In this document: piece by piece, positions 41,568 through 49,545 of the stretch
Layout: each line of letters starts with the position of its first letter
Numbering within the stretch: position 1 is the stretch's first letter
Origin: Palsa-295 sp963785585
GTDB lineage: Bacteria; Acidobacteriota; Terriglobia; Acidiferrales; UBA7541
Length of the DNA stretch: 64,000 bases
Assembly: GCA_963785585.1 (NCBI GenBank)
Contig: CAWAVW010000004.1
Coordinates: 2,790,001-2,854,000, forward strand
Reading direction: 5' to 3'
Notes under the pieces: generated by a model
What the model was told of the DNA's origin: nothing
The model's input: only the letters and a program-made list of their open reading frames with translations
Databases searched by the model: none
Made by a program: the position numbers and the translations under genes

Positions 41568-42338
41568 TCACGACGCGGCGCGGGAACGGACGGTGGCGAG
41601 GCCGCCGTCGATGCCGAGTGTTTGCCCGGTGATCCAGCTCTGCGCGGGATCCAGCAGGAAGGCGATGGCGGAAGCGACTTCGGCGGGTTCGCCTACGCGG
41701 CCCAGCGAATGCATATTGATGGAGCCGCGAGCCGAGGTTTCGTTGGCGAGAAGACGCGCAGTCATGGGGGTTCGGACCAGGCCCGGAGCGACGCAGTTGA
41801 CGCGAATATTTTTGGCGGCGTAGGAGGCCGCAGCTGAGAGGGTAAGGCCGATCACGCCGGCTTTGGCTGCGGCGATGGCTTCGTGGTTGGCGAGGCCGAG
41901 ACGAGCGGCGGCGGAAGAGACGAGAACAATGGAGCCACCGCGGTTATCGGGCGTAGACATCGCCCGGACCGCGGCGCGGAGCGTGAAGAAAGCGGAGGTG
42001 AGGTTTGCGGCGATGGTTGCGGCGAAGTCGGCGTCGGAGGTGAGGTGCGCGGGTTTCAGCAGTAAGGAACCGACGCAATTGGCGAGACCGTCAAGGCGAC
42101 CTTCTTGTTTGACGACATCGGCAACGCAGGCGTCCACGTCTTCGGCGCGAGTGGCGTCCGCGAGGATGGTACGGATGCCGAGTTCGGCGGAGAGCGTGGT
42201 GAGTTTACCGGGATCGCGGCCTGCGGCGACGATGGTGGAGCTGGTGGATGCCGCGAGGAGCCGGCAAAGGGCCGAGCCGATGCCTCCGGTGGCGCCAAAG
42301 ATGAGAATCACGTGAGACGTTTTGTCCGAGGCTGTCAA
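41568..42338 (-). CDS. SDR-family protein lacking the catalytic tyrosine
   Basis: 256 residues with a classic Rossmann start (IFGATGGIGSALC, GRDPGKL) and an NVASA-like region (ANLTSAFF). The Ser block SSAAARLGL is followed by NHEAIAAAKAG, where classical SDRs have YxxxK: the Lys is kept but Tyr is Ile (codon ATC). It may therefore be a weak reductase, use another acid, or serve as a binding protein. It lies 160 bp after a cyclopropane-synthase-like gene on the same strand and may be the last gene of the lipid operon, as in related clusters elsewhere. Confidence 0.85.
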   Translation of the reverse strand: MTASDKTSHVILIFGATGGIGSALCRLLAASTSSTIVAAGRDPGKLTTLSAELGIRTILADATRAEDVDACVADVVKQEGRLDGLANCVGSLLLKPAHLTSDADFAATIAANLTSAFFTLRAAVRAMSTPDNRGGSIVLVSSAAARLGLANHEAIAAAKAGVIGLTLSAAASYAAKNIRVNCVAPGLVRTPMTARLLANETSARGSINMHSLGRVGEPAEVASAIAFLLDPAQSWITGQTLGIDGGLATVRSRAAS

Positions 42339-42498
42339 TGGGCACTCCGCGCGAAGAATTCAAATGGCGACTCGCCAAGGCAAGTCGCCGACAGAGAACA
42401 CCGTCTACGTTACGAACGGCCGAAAATCGAGGCGAAGCGGACGGGACTCTGCGTTCGCTTCATTCGCGCTAAGCGAGCGCGTGGAGAATCCGCAAGCG

Positions 42499-43773
42499 CT
42501 AGACCGGAATCGAGAGCGACATGCGCACGGTGGTGGAGTGCGTGTCGGGCCAGGGTTCGTTCATGAGCGGGCAGCGGTTCAGAGTTTTGGTCAGCACCAA
42601 CTGAACGTCGCTGATGTAACGCTCGAGAAAAGAGCCGGCGCAGGAAGCCAGGTAGAAATCCCACATACGGATGAAGCGTTCGTCGAAGCCGAGCTCGCGC
42701 ACCGCGGGAATACGGGCGTGAAAGCGGGCGCGCCATTCTTCGAGCGTGCGGGCGTAATGAATGCCGATGTCTTCGGCGTGGTACATGCTGAGTTTTGTGG
42801 CCCGCGCGAGCGAATCGAGGATGCCGGAGAGCGAGGCGAGTTGAGCGCCGGGGAAGATGTATTTTTGCAGCCAGTCGGCCTTGCGGCGATAGGCGTGGAA
42901 TTTCTGGTCGAGCATGGTGATGGTTTGCAGCAGCATGCTGCCGTCCGGCTTCAGCAGGCGATCACAAGCGGAGAAAAATTCGTCGTAATGTTCGAAGCCG
43001 ACGGCTTCGAACATTTCGATGCTGACGATTTTGTCGTATTGGCCGGTCAGTTTGCGGTAGTCCTCGAACAAAAGAGTGATGTTGTGGCGGACGCTGCCCA
43101 TGCGGCTGAGGCGGCGGGCGACGTAGTCGTGCTGCTCGCGGCTGATCGTGGTGGTGGTGACTTTGCAGCCGTAATGGCGCGCAGCGTGGAGCGCAAACGC
43201 GCCCCAGCCGGTTCCGATTTCGAGGATGTGATCTCCCTGCGTGAGACGAAGCTTATGGCAAATGCGATCCAGCTTTTCGGTCTGCGCTTGCTCGAGGGTG
43301 TCGTCGGCGTTGCGGTAATACGCGCAGGAATACATCAGGCTGGGGTCGAGGAAGAGGCGGAAGAATTCGTTTCCGAGGTCGTAGTGGGCACGGATATTTT
43401 CGCGGCTGCCCTTCACGGTATTGTCGTGGAAGCGTTGCTGAACGGAGTCGAGCGTGCGACGGATGGCGGAGAACGCACGATTTTGCGGCTCGAGGACGTC
43501 GGCATTCCGGACGGCAAGCCGAACGGCAGAGACAACGTCCGGCGAAGACCACTCGCCGTCCATGTAGGATTCGCCCATGCCGGTGTCGCCGCCGAGAAGC
43601 GCGCGGACGAAGAAGCGTTCATCATGAATTTCCAGAAGCGCGCGCAGGGATGCCTCGGGATCGCCAAAGGTGTAGGTGCGGCTGGGACAAACGATTTCGA
43701 GGAAACCTTCGGGCATCGTTTCGAGGGACTTCAGGAACAAATGCTTGGCGCTACGAGTGAGCCACTGAGGCAT
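42499..43773 (-). CDS. Cyclopropane-fatty-acid-synthase-like methyltransferase (copy 1)
   Basis: 424 residues. The SAM site is ILEIGTGWGAFALHAA, preceded by ENIRAHYDLGNEFF and followed by SIEMFEAVGFEHYDEFF and CAGSFLERYISDVQLVL. The family transfers a methylene or methyl group to a double bond of a phospholipid acyl chain; close relatives can form branched or furan products instead. I chose ATG 43773 with AAGGAG 9 nt upstream. It overlaps the DUF1365 gene by 23 bp and is fourth in an operon with desaturase, FAD oxidase and DUF1365. Confidence 0.9.
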   Translation of the reverse strand: MPQWLTRSAKHLFLKSLETMPEGFLEIVCPSRTYTFGDPEASLRALLEIHDERFFVRALLGGDTGMGESYMDGEWSSPDVVSAVRLAVRNADVLEPQNRAFSAIRRTLDSVQQRFHDNTVKGSRENIRAHYDLGNEFFRLFLDPSLMYSCAYYRNADDTLEQAQTEKLDRICHKLRLTQGDHILEIGTGWGAFALHAARHYGCKVTTTTISREQHDYVARRLSRMGSVRHNITLLFEDYRKLTGQYDKIVSIEMFEAVGFEHYDEFFSACDRLLKPDGSMLLQTITMLDQKFHAYRRKADWLQKYIFPGAQLASLSGILDSLARATKLSMYHAEDIGIHYARTLEEWRARFHARIPAVRELGFDERFIRMWDFYLASCAGSFLERYISDVQLVLTKTLNRCPLMNEPWPDTHSTTVRMSLSIPV

Positions 43774-44560
43774 GGGAACTTTCTCCTTCGGTGCGGGACG
43801 CACGCGCCGGGGGCATTGAGCGAGCCGGCTTGGTGAAGACGGGGACTTTTTTGAAGTAGAGCTTGAGCGCTTGCCAGTGAATCGCGGAAATGACTTTCAG
43901 AGTGATGAAGGGATATTGAGTCAGGGCGCGATGAAGCGAGCGGCCGGACCAGGGCTTGCGATCGAGATCGAGGGTAGCGTCGAAGAAACCCTTGCCGCCG
44001 TCGAGGGTGTTCATATGGGCGACCAGATGCGCATCGGGCCGGGTGAAGGTAAAGGTGTAATCGAGATCCATTTTCATGAACGGCGAGACGTGAAGAGTTT
44101 TTGGGACTTGATAGCGCAGTGAGTGGGCGGACGGAAGTTTGTTCCCCTCATGCAACCAGTAGTTGCGGCTTTCACCGAACGTGCTGTTGACCTCGGCAAG
44201 GATCGTTTCGATTTCCCCGTTTGAGTCGCAACAGTAAAAGAACGAGACCGGATTGAAGTTGTAGCCGAAGTAACGAAGGTGGGTCAGCAGGTAGATGGGG
44301 CCTTCAGGCAGTTTGATGCCTTCGGCAGCGGCATCCGCGCGAAGACGTTCGCGAAGATTCATCGCGGGGTCGCCGAAATGATCGCGTTCGCAGAAGCTGG
44401 CCCAGTTGAAGCGGTTATAACTGGAAAACGGCGAGATGTTCATCAGCGCCGGGATCTTGTCGATGTCCAGAAGAACCATGAAAACGGGATAGGAAAATTC
44501 GTGGGAGACGGGTTGGAAGCGGCGGTGGCGAAGTTTTCCAATGTAGATACCGGTTTGCAT
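43751..44560 (-). CDS. DUF1365 protein, partner of cyclopropane-synthase-like enzymes
   Basis: 269 residues. DUF1365 features are visible: IYIGKLRHRRFQPVSHEFSYPVF at the start, LTHLRYFGYNFNPVSFFYC, and KTLHVSPFMKMDLDY. The family is of unknown biochemistry but is almost always beside an FAD oxidase and a CFA-type methyltransferase, as here. I chose ATG 44560. The longer frame reads into the preceding gene. It starts 16 bp after the oxidase stop and overlaps the methyltransferase gene. Confidence 0.9.
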   Translation of the reverse strand: MQTGIYIGKLRHRRFQPVSHEFSYPVFMVLLDIDKIPALMNISPFSSYNRFNWASFCERDHFGDPAMNLRERLRADAAAEGIKLPEGPIYLLTHLRYFGYNFNPVSFFYCCDSNGEIETILAEVNSTFGESRNYWLHEGNKLPSAHSLRYQVPKTLHVSPFMKMDLDYTFTFTRPDAHLVAHMNTLDGGKGFFDATLDLDRKPWSGRSLHRALTQYPFITLKVISAIHWQALKLYFKKVPVFTKPARSMPPARASRTEGESSHASVAHS

Positions 44561-44576
44561 GGTCGTGTGCGGGCGC

Positions 44577-45881
44577 CTAGGCGGTTGCTCCCAGAGCGGC
44601 TTCGCCGGAAGGAAGGGAGGGTGAGACAGCCGATGCATTGACGCCCAAAGCAGCGGCGACGCGAAGAGCCGAGTTGAGGCCGTCTTCGTGAAAGCCGTAG
44701 AACCAGTAGGCGCCGGCGAAGTGGGTGCGGTTTTGCCCGCTAATTTCGGCCCAGCGCGATTGAGCGCGGATCGCTTCGGCGGTGAAGAGAGGGTGAAAGT
44801 AGGTCATGCGGCGAAGGACTTTTGCGGGATCGATGGCGCCGTTGGCGTTGAGCGTGACGCAGTAGTCTTCTTCGACCGGCAAAGACTGCAGGCGGTTCAT
44901 GTGGTAGGTGACGGTGGCGGCGTGTCCGTTGTTGAGATGGAGGTTGTAATTCCACGAGGCACGAGCGCCGCCGCGGCGCGGAAGAAGGCGCGAATCGGTG
45001 TGCAGGCAGGTTTCGTTGCGGCTGGTGGCAAAGTGCTTGAGTACGTCACGCTCGGCAACGGTTGGATTCGAGAGCAGAGGGAGCACGCGGTCGCAATTGC
45101 AGGCGAAGACCACGTGGTCGAAATTCATGCTGGGGCGATCGGCAAAATTGAGAGTCACGCCGGAGGGATGGCGATCGACGCTGCTGAGGCGCGCATAAAG
45201 GTGGATGCGGTCGCGGAACGGCGCGGAAAGCGGAGCGAGGTAAGTGTTGCTGCCTCCTTTAACGGTTTTCCATTGAGGATGAGTATTAATGCCGAGCATG
45301 CCGTGGTTTTCAAAAAAGCGAATCAGCGTTAGCGCGGGGAACGCACGAATGGTGCTGGTGGATGCGGACCATACGGCGGATGCCATCGGGTACAAGTAAT
45401 AGTCGAGGAATGCGCCCTGAAAATGGCATTCGTCGAGAAAATCGCCGAGAGTGGTATTGAGATTTTCGGGCCGATCGAGGTAGCGCGGCGCAAGGCGATT
45501 AAAGCGAATGATTTCGCGCAGAAGTTCGTAGGAAAGGGGACGCAGCAGGTTGGCGCCGTGACCGAAAAATCCGGCCATGCCGCGGCTCGAATATTCGAAG
45601 CCATTCTCAGGGCAGGATACGGCGAAGGACATGTCGGAGTCCTGCGTTTGGACGCCGAGTTCGCGGAACAACCGGACCAGGTTGGGGTAGGTGCGTTCGT
45701 TGTGAACGATGAAACCGGTGTCGACGGGCAGAGGCCCGACGCTGCTATCGACGACGACAGTGTTGGTGTGGCCACCCAGGCGGGGTTCGGATTCGAAAAC
45801 CGAGACGGTGTGCTTGCGGCTGAGATAGTAACCGGCGGCAAGGCCGGAAATTCCCGCACCGATGATGGCGATCTTGCTCAT
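44577..45881 (-). CDS. FAD-dependent amine-oxidase-fold desaturase/oxidase (lipid cluster)
   Basis: 434 residues. The FAD-binding GxGxxG is IIGAGISGLAAGYYLS at 6-21, followed by GGHTNTV. The fold is that of flavin amine oxidases and carotenoid or acyl desaturases. Members in CFA/DUF1365 operons are thought to desaturate acyl chains; one such family is needed for furan fatty acids in Rhodobacter. That role here is inferred from the neighbours. The start overlaps the fatty-acid desaturase stop by 4 bp (ATGA). Confidence 0.9.
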   Translation of the reverse strand: MSKIAIIGAGISGLAAGYYLSRKHTVSVFESEPRLGGHTNTVVVDSSVGPLPVDTGFIVHNERTYPNLVRLFRELGVQTQDSDMSFAVSCPENGFEYSSRGMAGFFGHGANLLRPLSYELLREIIRFNRLAPRYLDRPENLNTTLGDFLDECHFQGAFLDYYLYPMASAVWSASTSTIRAFPALTLIRFFENHGMLGINTHPQWKTVKGGSNTYLAPLSAPFRDRIHLYARLSSVDRHPSGVTLNFADRPSMNFDHVVFACNCDRVLPLLSNPTVAERDVLKHFATSRNETCLHTDSRLLPRRGGARASWNYNLHLNNGHAATVTYHMNRLQSLPVEEDYCVTLNANGAIDPAKVLRRMTYFHPLFTAEAIRAQSRWAEISGQNRTHFAGAYWFYGFHEDGLNSALRVAAALGVNASAVSPSLPSGEAALGATA

Positions 45882-46726
45882 GAAGGCGTCCCCTCACCCG
45901 CGGTGCGCGGCATGCGAAACGGACGAAGTTCGCGAGCAATGCCGAAAAAACTGAAAATGCGCAACAGGTAGTAGGTGAGGTCTATTTCCCACCAGCGGAA
46001 ACCCTGGCGGCAACTGGCCATCGAGAAATGGTGATTGTTATGCCAGCCCTCGCCAAACGTGAGGATGGCAAGAATCCAATTGTTGCGGCTGTGATCGGGA
46101 GTATCGAAGCGGCGATTGCCGAAAACATGCGCGAACGAGTTGATCGAAAAAGTGCCGTGGTAGAGCACCACGGTCGATAGCAAGAATCCCCAGACGAAGG
46201 CGCTGAATCCGCCGAGGGCGTAGATCGCGGCGCCGTAGCAAACGGTCGGCAGCCAGTGGTAGCGGTCAAGCCAACGCAGCTCGGGGTATTTGCCGAAGTC
46301 AGCGACGCGGCGCGGGTTGTATTCGTCATATTCGTTCGACAGAACCCAGCCGATATGCGCCCACCAGAAGGTCTGCGCCCAGGGAGAGTGGACATCTTCG
46401 TCTCCGTCGGAGTGGCGATGATGTTCGCGGTGGTGGGCGGCCCACCAAAGAATTCCCTTCTGACCAGAGGTCTGGGCGAGAAATGCGAGAACGAACTGGT
46501 TGAAGCGATTGAGTTTGTAGGAGCGATGGCTGAAGTAGCGGTGGTAGCCGGCGGTGACGAAGAACATGCGCAGGCCGTAGCTGACGACAAGCCATCCTAC
46601 GAGCGCGATCCGAAACGGGACAAAAAAAACGGCGAGAGCGCCGGCGTGAATGAGGAAGAAGAGCAGAACGGCTCCGAAGCGATAGGAGCGCAAGGAGTGT
46701 ACGGAATGTGAGATGGGGTGGCTCAT
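45878..46726 (-). CDS. Membrane fatty acid delta-9-type desaturase
   Basis: 282 residues with about four membrane helices. The three di-iron histidine boxes are HRYFSH (62-67), HREHHRH (99-105) and HNNHH (229-233), the acyl-CoA/acyl-lipid delta-9 pattern. It introduces the double bond that a CFA-type enzyme then modifies, so it fits as first gene of the operon. I use ATG 46726; a TTG ten codons upstream is possible and neither has a good ribosome site. The promoter is the minus-strand half of the divergent pair at 46793-46871. Confidence 0.92.
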   Translation of the reverse strand: MSHPISHSVHSLRSYRFGAVLLFFLIHAGALAVFFVPFRIALVGWLVVSYGLRMFFVTAGYHRYFSHRSYKLNRFNQFVLAFLAQTSGQKGILWWAAHHREHHRHSDGDEDVHSPWAQTFWWAHIGWVLSNEYDEYNPRRVADFGKYPELRWLDRYHWLPTVCYGAAIYALGGFSAFVWGFLLSTVVLYHGTFSINSFAHVFGNRRFDTPDHSRNNWILAILTFGEGWHNNHHFSMASCRQGFRWWEIDLTYYLLRIFSFFGIARELRPFRMPRTAGEGTPS

Positions 46727-46792
46727 TGAAAGGGGTCTCGGAATCGACCTACGCAATAGCAGTACGCCGACGGAAGACGTTCGGATTCATAT

Positions 46793-46871
46793 TTTGTAGC
46801 AGGCATAGCGCTTTTTGTCAATGCTCTGTCCAGGACAAATGCTTGACACCATGCGGTCCAGGGGCTACTGT
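46793..46871. promoter_or_regulatory. Back-to-back promoters sharing a nested palindrome (lipid operon / CarH-like gene)
   Basis: On the plus strand TTGACA (46843-46848) and TACTGT (46866-46871) are 17 bp apart and drive the regulator. On the minus strand TTGACA (46821-46816) and TACAAA (46798-46793) are also 17 bp apart and drive the desaturase operon. The two TTGACA boxes are the outer arms of a symmetric element. Inside them, each 5 bp away, lies the perfect palindrome TGTCC-A-GGACA (46827-46837). One dimer or tetramer bound here would cover both -35 boxes. Binding by the adjacent MerR/B12 protein is inferred. Confidence 0.7.
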
Positions 46872-46887
46872 GAGACAGGTTCATGAG

Positions 46888-47817
46888 ATGACACATCCGG
46901 GCTATCCGATTCGGGCGGCGGCAAAATTGGCGGGGCTGACACCCGATACCCTGCGGGCGTGGGAACGGCGTTACCGGGCGGTTGTGCCGGCGCGCGGCCA
47001 GCGGGGACGGCTTTACTCCGAGGCGCAGGTGTCGCGTTTGCGGTGGTTGCGCGACGCGGTGAGCGCGGGACACGCGATCGGACAAGTAGCGCCGCTGAGC
47101 GACCAGGACATTCGCGGGCTGTTGAACCGGCAACGTGCATCCGATGGCGGCAAGAAGCGACGGCGCGCCGCCGGAGTGGTACAAGAACACACGTTAGAGC
47201 GGGTGATGGCGGCATTGGAACAGTACGATTTTTCGGAGGCGGAGGACGAGCTTTCGCGTCTGGCGACGCTCCTGGCCCCTCGAATGCTGGTGTTGGAAGT
47301 GCTTTTGCCGCTGCTGAGGCGCGTGGGACAGGCGTGGCATGCAGGAAAACTGCACATCGCGCACGAGCATATGGTGTCGGCGATACTCCGAAGCCTGCTG
47401 GGCGCGCTGATGAGGTTGTACCAGCCGAGATCGCCGGCGCGAAAAATTCTGATCACGACGCCTTCGGGCGAAATGCACGAATTCGGAATATTGACGGCGG
47501 CCCTGCTGGCGGTGGGGCAAGGAATCGGGATTGTGTACCTCGGCACGGATTTGCCGGGAAACGAAGTGCTGCGGGCACTGCGGAAGACAAACGCGGATGT
47601 GGTTCTACTGGGACTGACGCGGACGCGCGGAAATGCAAAAAGCATCCGGGAAGCGAAGTGGGTGGCGGACCGGCTTCCGAAGGGAAAGACCCTATGGTTG
47701 GGTGGCAAGCGGCACCGGGCATTCAAAAAAAGCGAGAGAACCGGAAAGGTGCTGCCGATCGAGTCTTTTGAAGCGCTGGAAAAGGCGTTAGGAGAATTTG
47801 GCGCCGGCGTGGCGTGA
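46888..47817 (+). CDS. MerR-type regulator with B12-binding domain (CarH/LitR-like photoreceptor)
   Basis: 309 residues. The MerR DNA-binding head (about 6-75, IRAAAKLAGLTPDTLRAWERRY) is followed by a helical and a Rossmann cobalamin domain. The W-x9-EH motif of AdoB12 photoreceptors is exact: Trp150, Glu160, His161. The lower-ligand His is His197 in EMHEFG, where most members have DxHxxG. CarH and LitR tetramers bind DNA in the dark with adenosylcobalamin and fall apart in light. I chose ATG 46888, as GTG 46870 lies within the -10. It diverges from the lipid operon. Confidence 0.88.
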   Translation: MTHPGYPIRAAAKLAGLTPDTLRAWERRYRAVVPARGQRGRLYSEAQVSRLRWLRDAVSAGHAIGQVAPLSDQDIRGLLNRQRASDGGKKRRRAAGVVQEHTLERVMAALEQYDFSEAEDELSRLATLLAPRMLVLEVLLPLLRRVGQAWHAGKLHIAHEHMVSAILRSLLGALMRLYQPRSPARKILITTPSGEMHEFGILTAALLAVGQGIGIVYLGTDLPGNEVLRALRKTNADVVLLGLTRTRGNAKSIREAKWVADRLPKGKTLWLGGKRHRAFKKSERTGKVLPIESFEALEKALGEFGAGVA

Positions 47818-47899
47818 AGCAGTTAGGAGAGCCAAGGAACGGCGGATAGAACGGCAATCCGTTCCGAGCGCACCGACGTATACCTTGTAGAGACTTCCC

Positions 47900-48226
47900 G
47901 TGAAAACATTCCTCAAACTCTTGTTCGGATTCATTTTCGTGTTCATGGTGACGATGACCATCCGCACCAGCCTGCAGATCGGGCTGGCGGAGGGCTGGAA
48001 TTCGTTCGCGTCCAATCCGTGGGCGATGGCGACGTTATACGACGCGTACGCGGGCTTCATCACGTTTTTCGTGTGGGTGGCGTACAAGGAAAACGCGCTC
48101 TGGAAAAAGATTGTTTGGTTTGTGGCGATCATGGGCCTGGGAAATATCGCGATGTCGTTGTACGTGCTGATTCCACTGTTCCGGCTGAAGCAGGAGGAGC
48201 CGGCTTCCAGAATTTTGTACCGGTAA
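47900..48226 (+). CDS. DUF1475-like small membrane protein
   Basis: 108 residues with three predicted helices. The central SNPWAMATLYDAYAGFITFFVWVAYKE is the signature I associate with DUF1475. Function unknown. The GTG start lacks a strong ribosome site. It lies 82 bp after the CarH-like gene and 6 bp before the DUF2062 gene, so it starts a tight four-gene run. A 7-bp GGAACGG/CCGTTCC hairpin (47836-47865) is in the gap upstream. Confidence 0.75.
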   Translation: MKTFLKLLFGFIFVFMVTMTIRTSLQIGLAEGWNSFASNPWAMATLYDAYAGFITFFVWVAYKENALWKKIVWFVAIMGLGNIAMSLYVLIPLFRLKQEEPASRILYR

Positions 48227-48232
48227 ATTCCT

Positions 48233-48748
48233 ATGGCCAATGCATTCATTCGACGGCGGGTAATCGACCCGTTGGTGGCGATTCTCAAGTTCGGCGTGAC
48301 GCCGGAAAAGATCGCGATCAGCCTGGCGCTGGGGGTTGTACTCGGCGTGTTCCCCGTGCTGGGATCGACGACGATCCTGTGCGCGGGGGCGGCGCTGGCG
48401 TTTGGATTGAATCTGCCGGCCATTCAGCTTATCAATTACGCGATGTATCCGGTGCAACTCATGCTGCTGATTCCCTTTATGCGGCTGGGCGAGAAGCTTT
48501 TCCGGACGGCGCCGCTGTCGCTTTCCTTAACGCAGATCACGGCGATGATTCATGCCGATGCGTGGCAGGCAATTCGCGCGCTGTGGGAAACCACGGTACA
48601 CGCGATGGCGGCGTGGGTGGTGGTGAGCGTGCCGGCAGCCGCGCTTCTGTATGCGATTTTGGTTCCGTTGATGCGAAAAGTGTGGCGAACGGAAGTGGCG
48701 CCTTCGCTGCAATCCAGCGACGCAGCGTGGACGGGCGACGCGCGATGA
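48233..48748 (+). CDS. DUF2062 membrane protein
   Basis: 171 residues with about three helices. The start FIRRRVIDPLVAIL and the segment TPEKIAISLALGVVLGVFPVLGSTT are typical of DUF2062, sometimes found next to or fused with glycosyltransferases and lipid enzymes. Function unknown. Its stop overlaps the next start as ATGA, linking it to a DUF1295 and CFA-type pair, so a role in handling membrane lipids is likely. Confidence 0.82.
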   Translation: MANAFIRRRVIDPLVAILKFGVTPEKIAISLALGVVLGVFPVLGSTTILCAGAALAFGLNLPAIQLINYAMYPVQLMLLIPFMRLGEKLFRTAPLSLSLTQITAMIHADAWQAIRALWETTVHAMAAWVVVSVPAAALLYAILVPLMRKVWRTEVAPSLQSSDAAWTGDAR

Positions 48749-49545
48749 CGCACGCGGCGTTGCACCTGATACTGGTCGGAGGGCTGGCCGTCGGCTTGCT
48801 GATGTTCGTACTGTGGGTGATCCATCTGCTGATTTCGAATGCCGCGATTGTCGATGTGGGTTGGGCGGGTGGACTGGCGGTGCTCGGCATTCTGTATGCG
48901 GCGATGGGCGGCGGTACCACGACGCGCGTGATTTTGATGGCCGTGATGGCGTGCGTGTGGGGATTTCGTCTGGCGGGATATTTGCTATTCACGCGCGTAA
49001 TCGGGCAGCCGGAAGAAGGGCGCTACGTCCAACTGCGAAAAGAATGGAAAACGAATATTTCCGCGAAATTTCTGGGATTCTACGAGTTTCAAGCGCTGCT
49101 CTGCGTTGTACTTTCCGGGCCATTTTTATTTCCGGCGCTCAATGCACGGCCGGAACTATCGTGGGTGGAATTCTCGGGATGCGCGATCTGGCTGATCGGC
49201 ATGCTGGGCGAGGCGGCGGCGGATGCGCAACTGAACGCCTTCAAAAAAGACAAGACGAACCACGGCAAGACGTGCAGGGCGGGATTGTGGAAATACTCGC
49301 GCCATCCGAACTATTTCTTTGAGTGGGTGATCTGGATGGGGTTTGCGGTGTTTGCGCTGGGCTCGCCTTACGGATTTATCGGGCTGCTCTCACCGGCCCT
49401 GATTTTGTATTTTCTGCTGCGCGTAACGGGAATTCCGGCGACGGAAGCGCAGGCGGTGCGCTCGAAGGGTGATGATTACCGGGAGTATCAGCGGACCACG
49501 AGCGCTTTTGTGCCATGGTTCCCGAAGAGCGAGGGGTTGGCGTGA
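48745..49545 (+). CDS. DUF1295 / steroid-5-alpha-reductase-like membrane protein
   Basis: 266 residues with about six or seven helices. The C-terminal GLWKYSRHPNYFFEWVIWMGF is the signature of the DUF1295 and isoprenylcysteine methyltransferase/steroid reductase superfamily, which binds NADPH or SAM at the membrane. I chose ATG 48745, overlapping the DUF2062 stop; a much longer open frame upstream is a shadow of two genes. Its stop overlaps the next start as GTGA. Pairing of DUF1295 with a CFA-type enzyme recurs in bacteria and suggests reduction or methylation of a modified acyl chain. Confidence 0.88.
   Translation: MTHAALHLILVGGLAVGLLMFVLWVIHLLISNAAIVDVGWAGGLAVLGILYAAMGGGTTTRVILMAVMACVWGFRLAGYLLFTRVIGQPEEGRYVQLRKEWKTNISAKFLGFYEFQALLCVVLSGPFLFPALNARPELSWVEFSGCAIWLIGMLGEAAADAQLNAFKKDKTNHGKTCRAGLWKYSRHPNYFFEWVIWMGFAVFALGSPYGFIGLLSPALILYFLLRVTGIPATEAQAVRSKGDDYREYQRTTSAFVPWFPKSEGLA

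Noticed and set aside
42322..43836. 504-residue plus-strand open frame opposite CFA-like gene 1
   Set aside because: It is antisense to a well-supported methyltransferase and has biased Glu/Gly/Val/Ala composition with no family pattern.
46870..46872. GTG as the start of the CarH-like regulator
   Set aside because: It overlaps the -10 of the promoter read from the sequence, so it would not be transcribed; ATG 46888 fits.
47836..47865. Terminator hairpin after the CarH-like gene
   Set aside because: The 7-bp stem has a long loop and no T-run, so transcription may well continue into the downstream lipid genes.
48019..49545. 508-residue open frame across DUF2062 and DUF1295 genes
   Set aside because: Only its last 266 residues are protein-like; the first part is an Arg/Gly/Ala-rich shadow of the DUF1475 and DUF2062 genes. 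The ATG at 48745 with a stop overlap is the real start.
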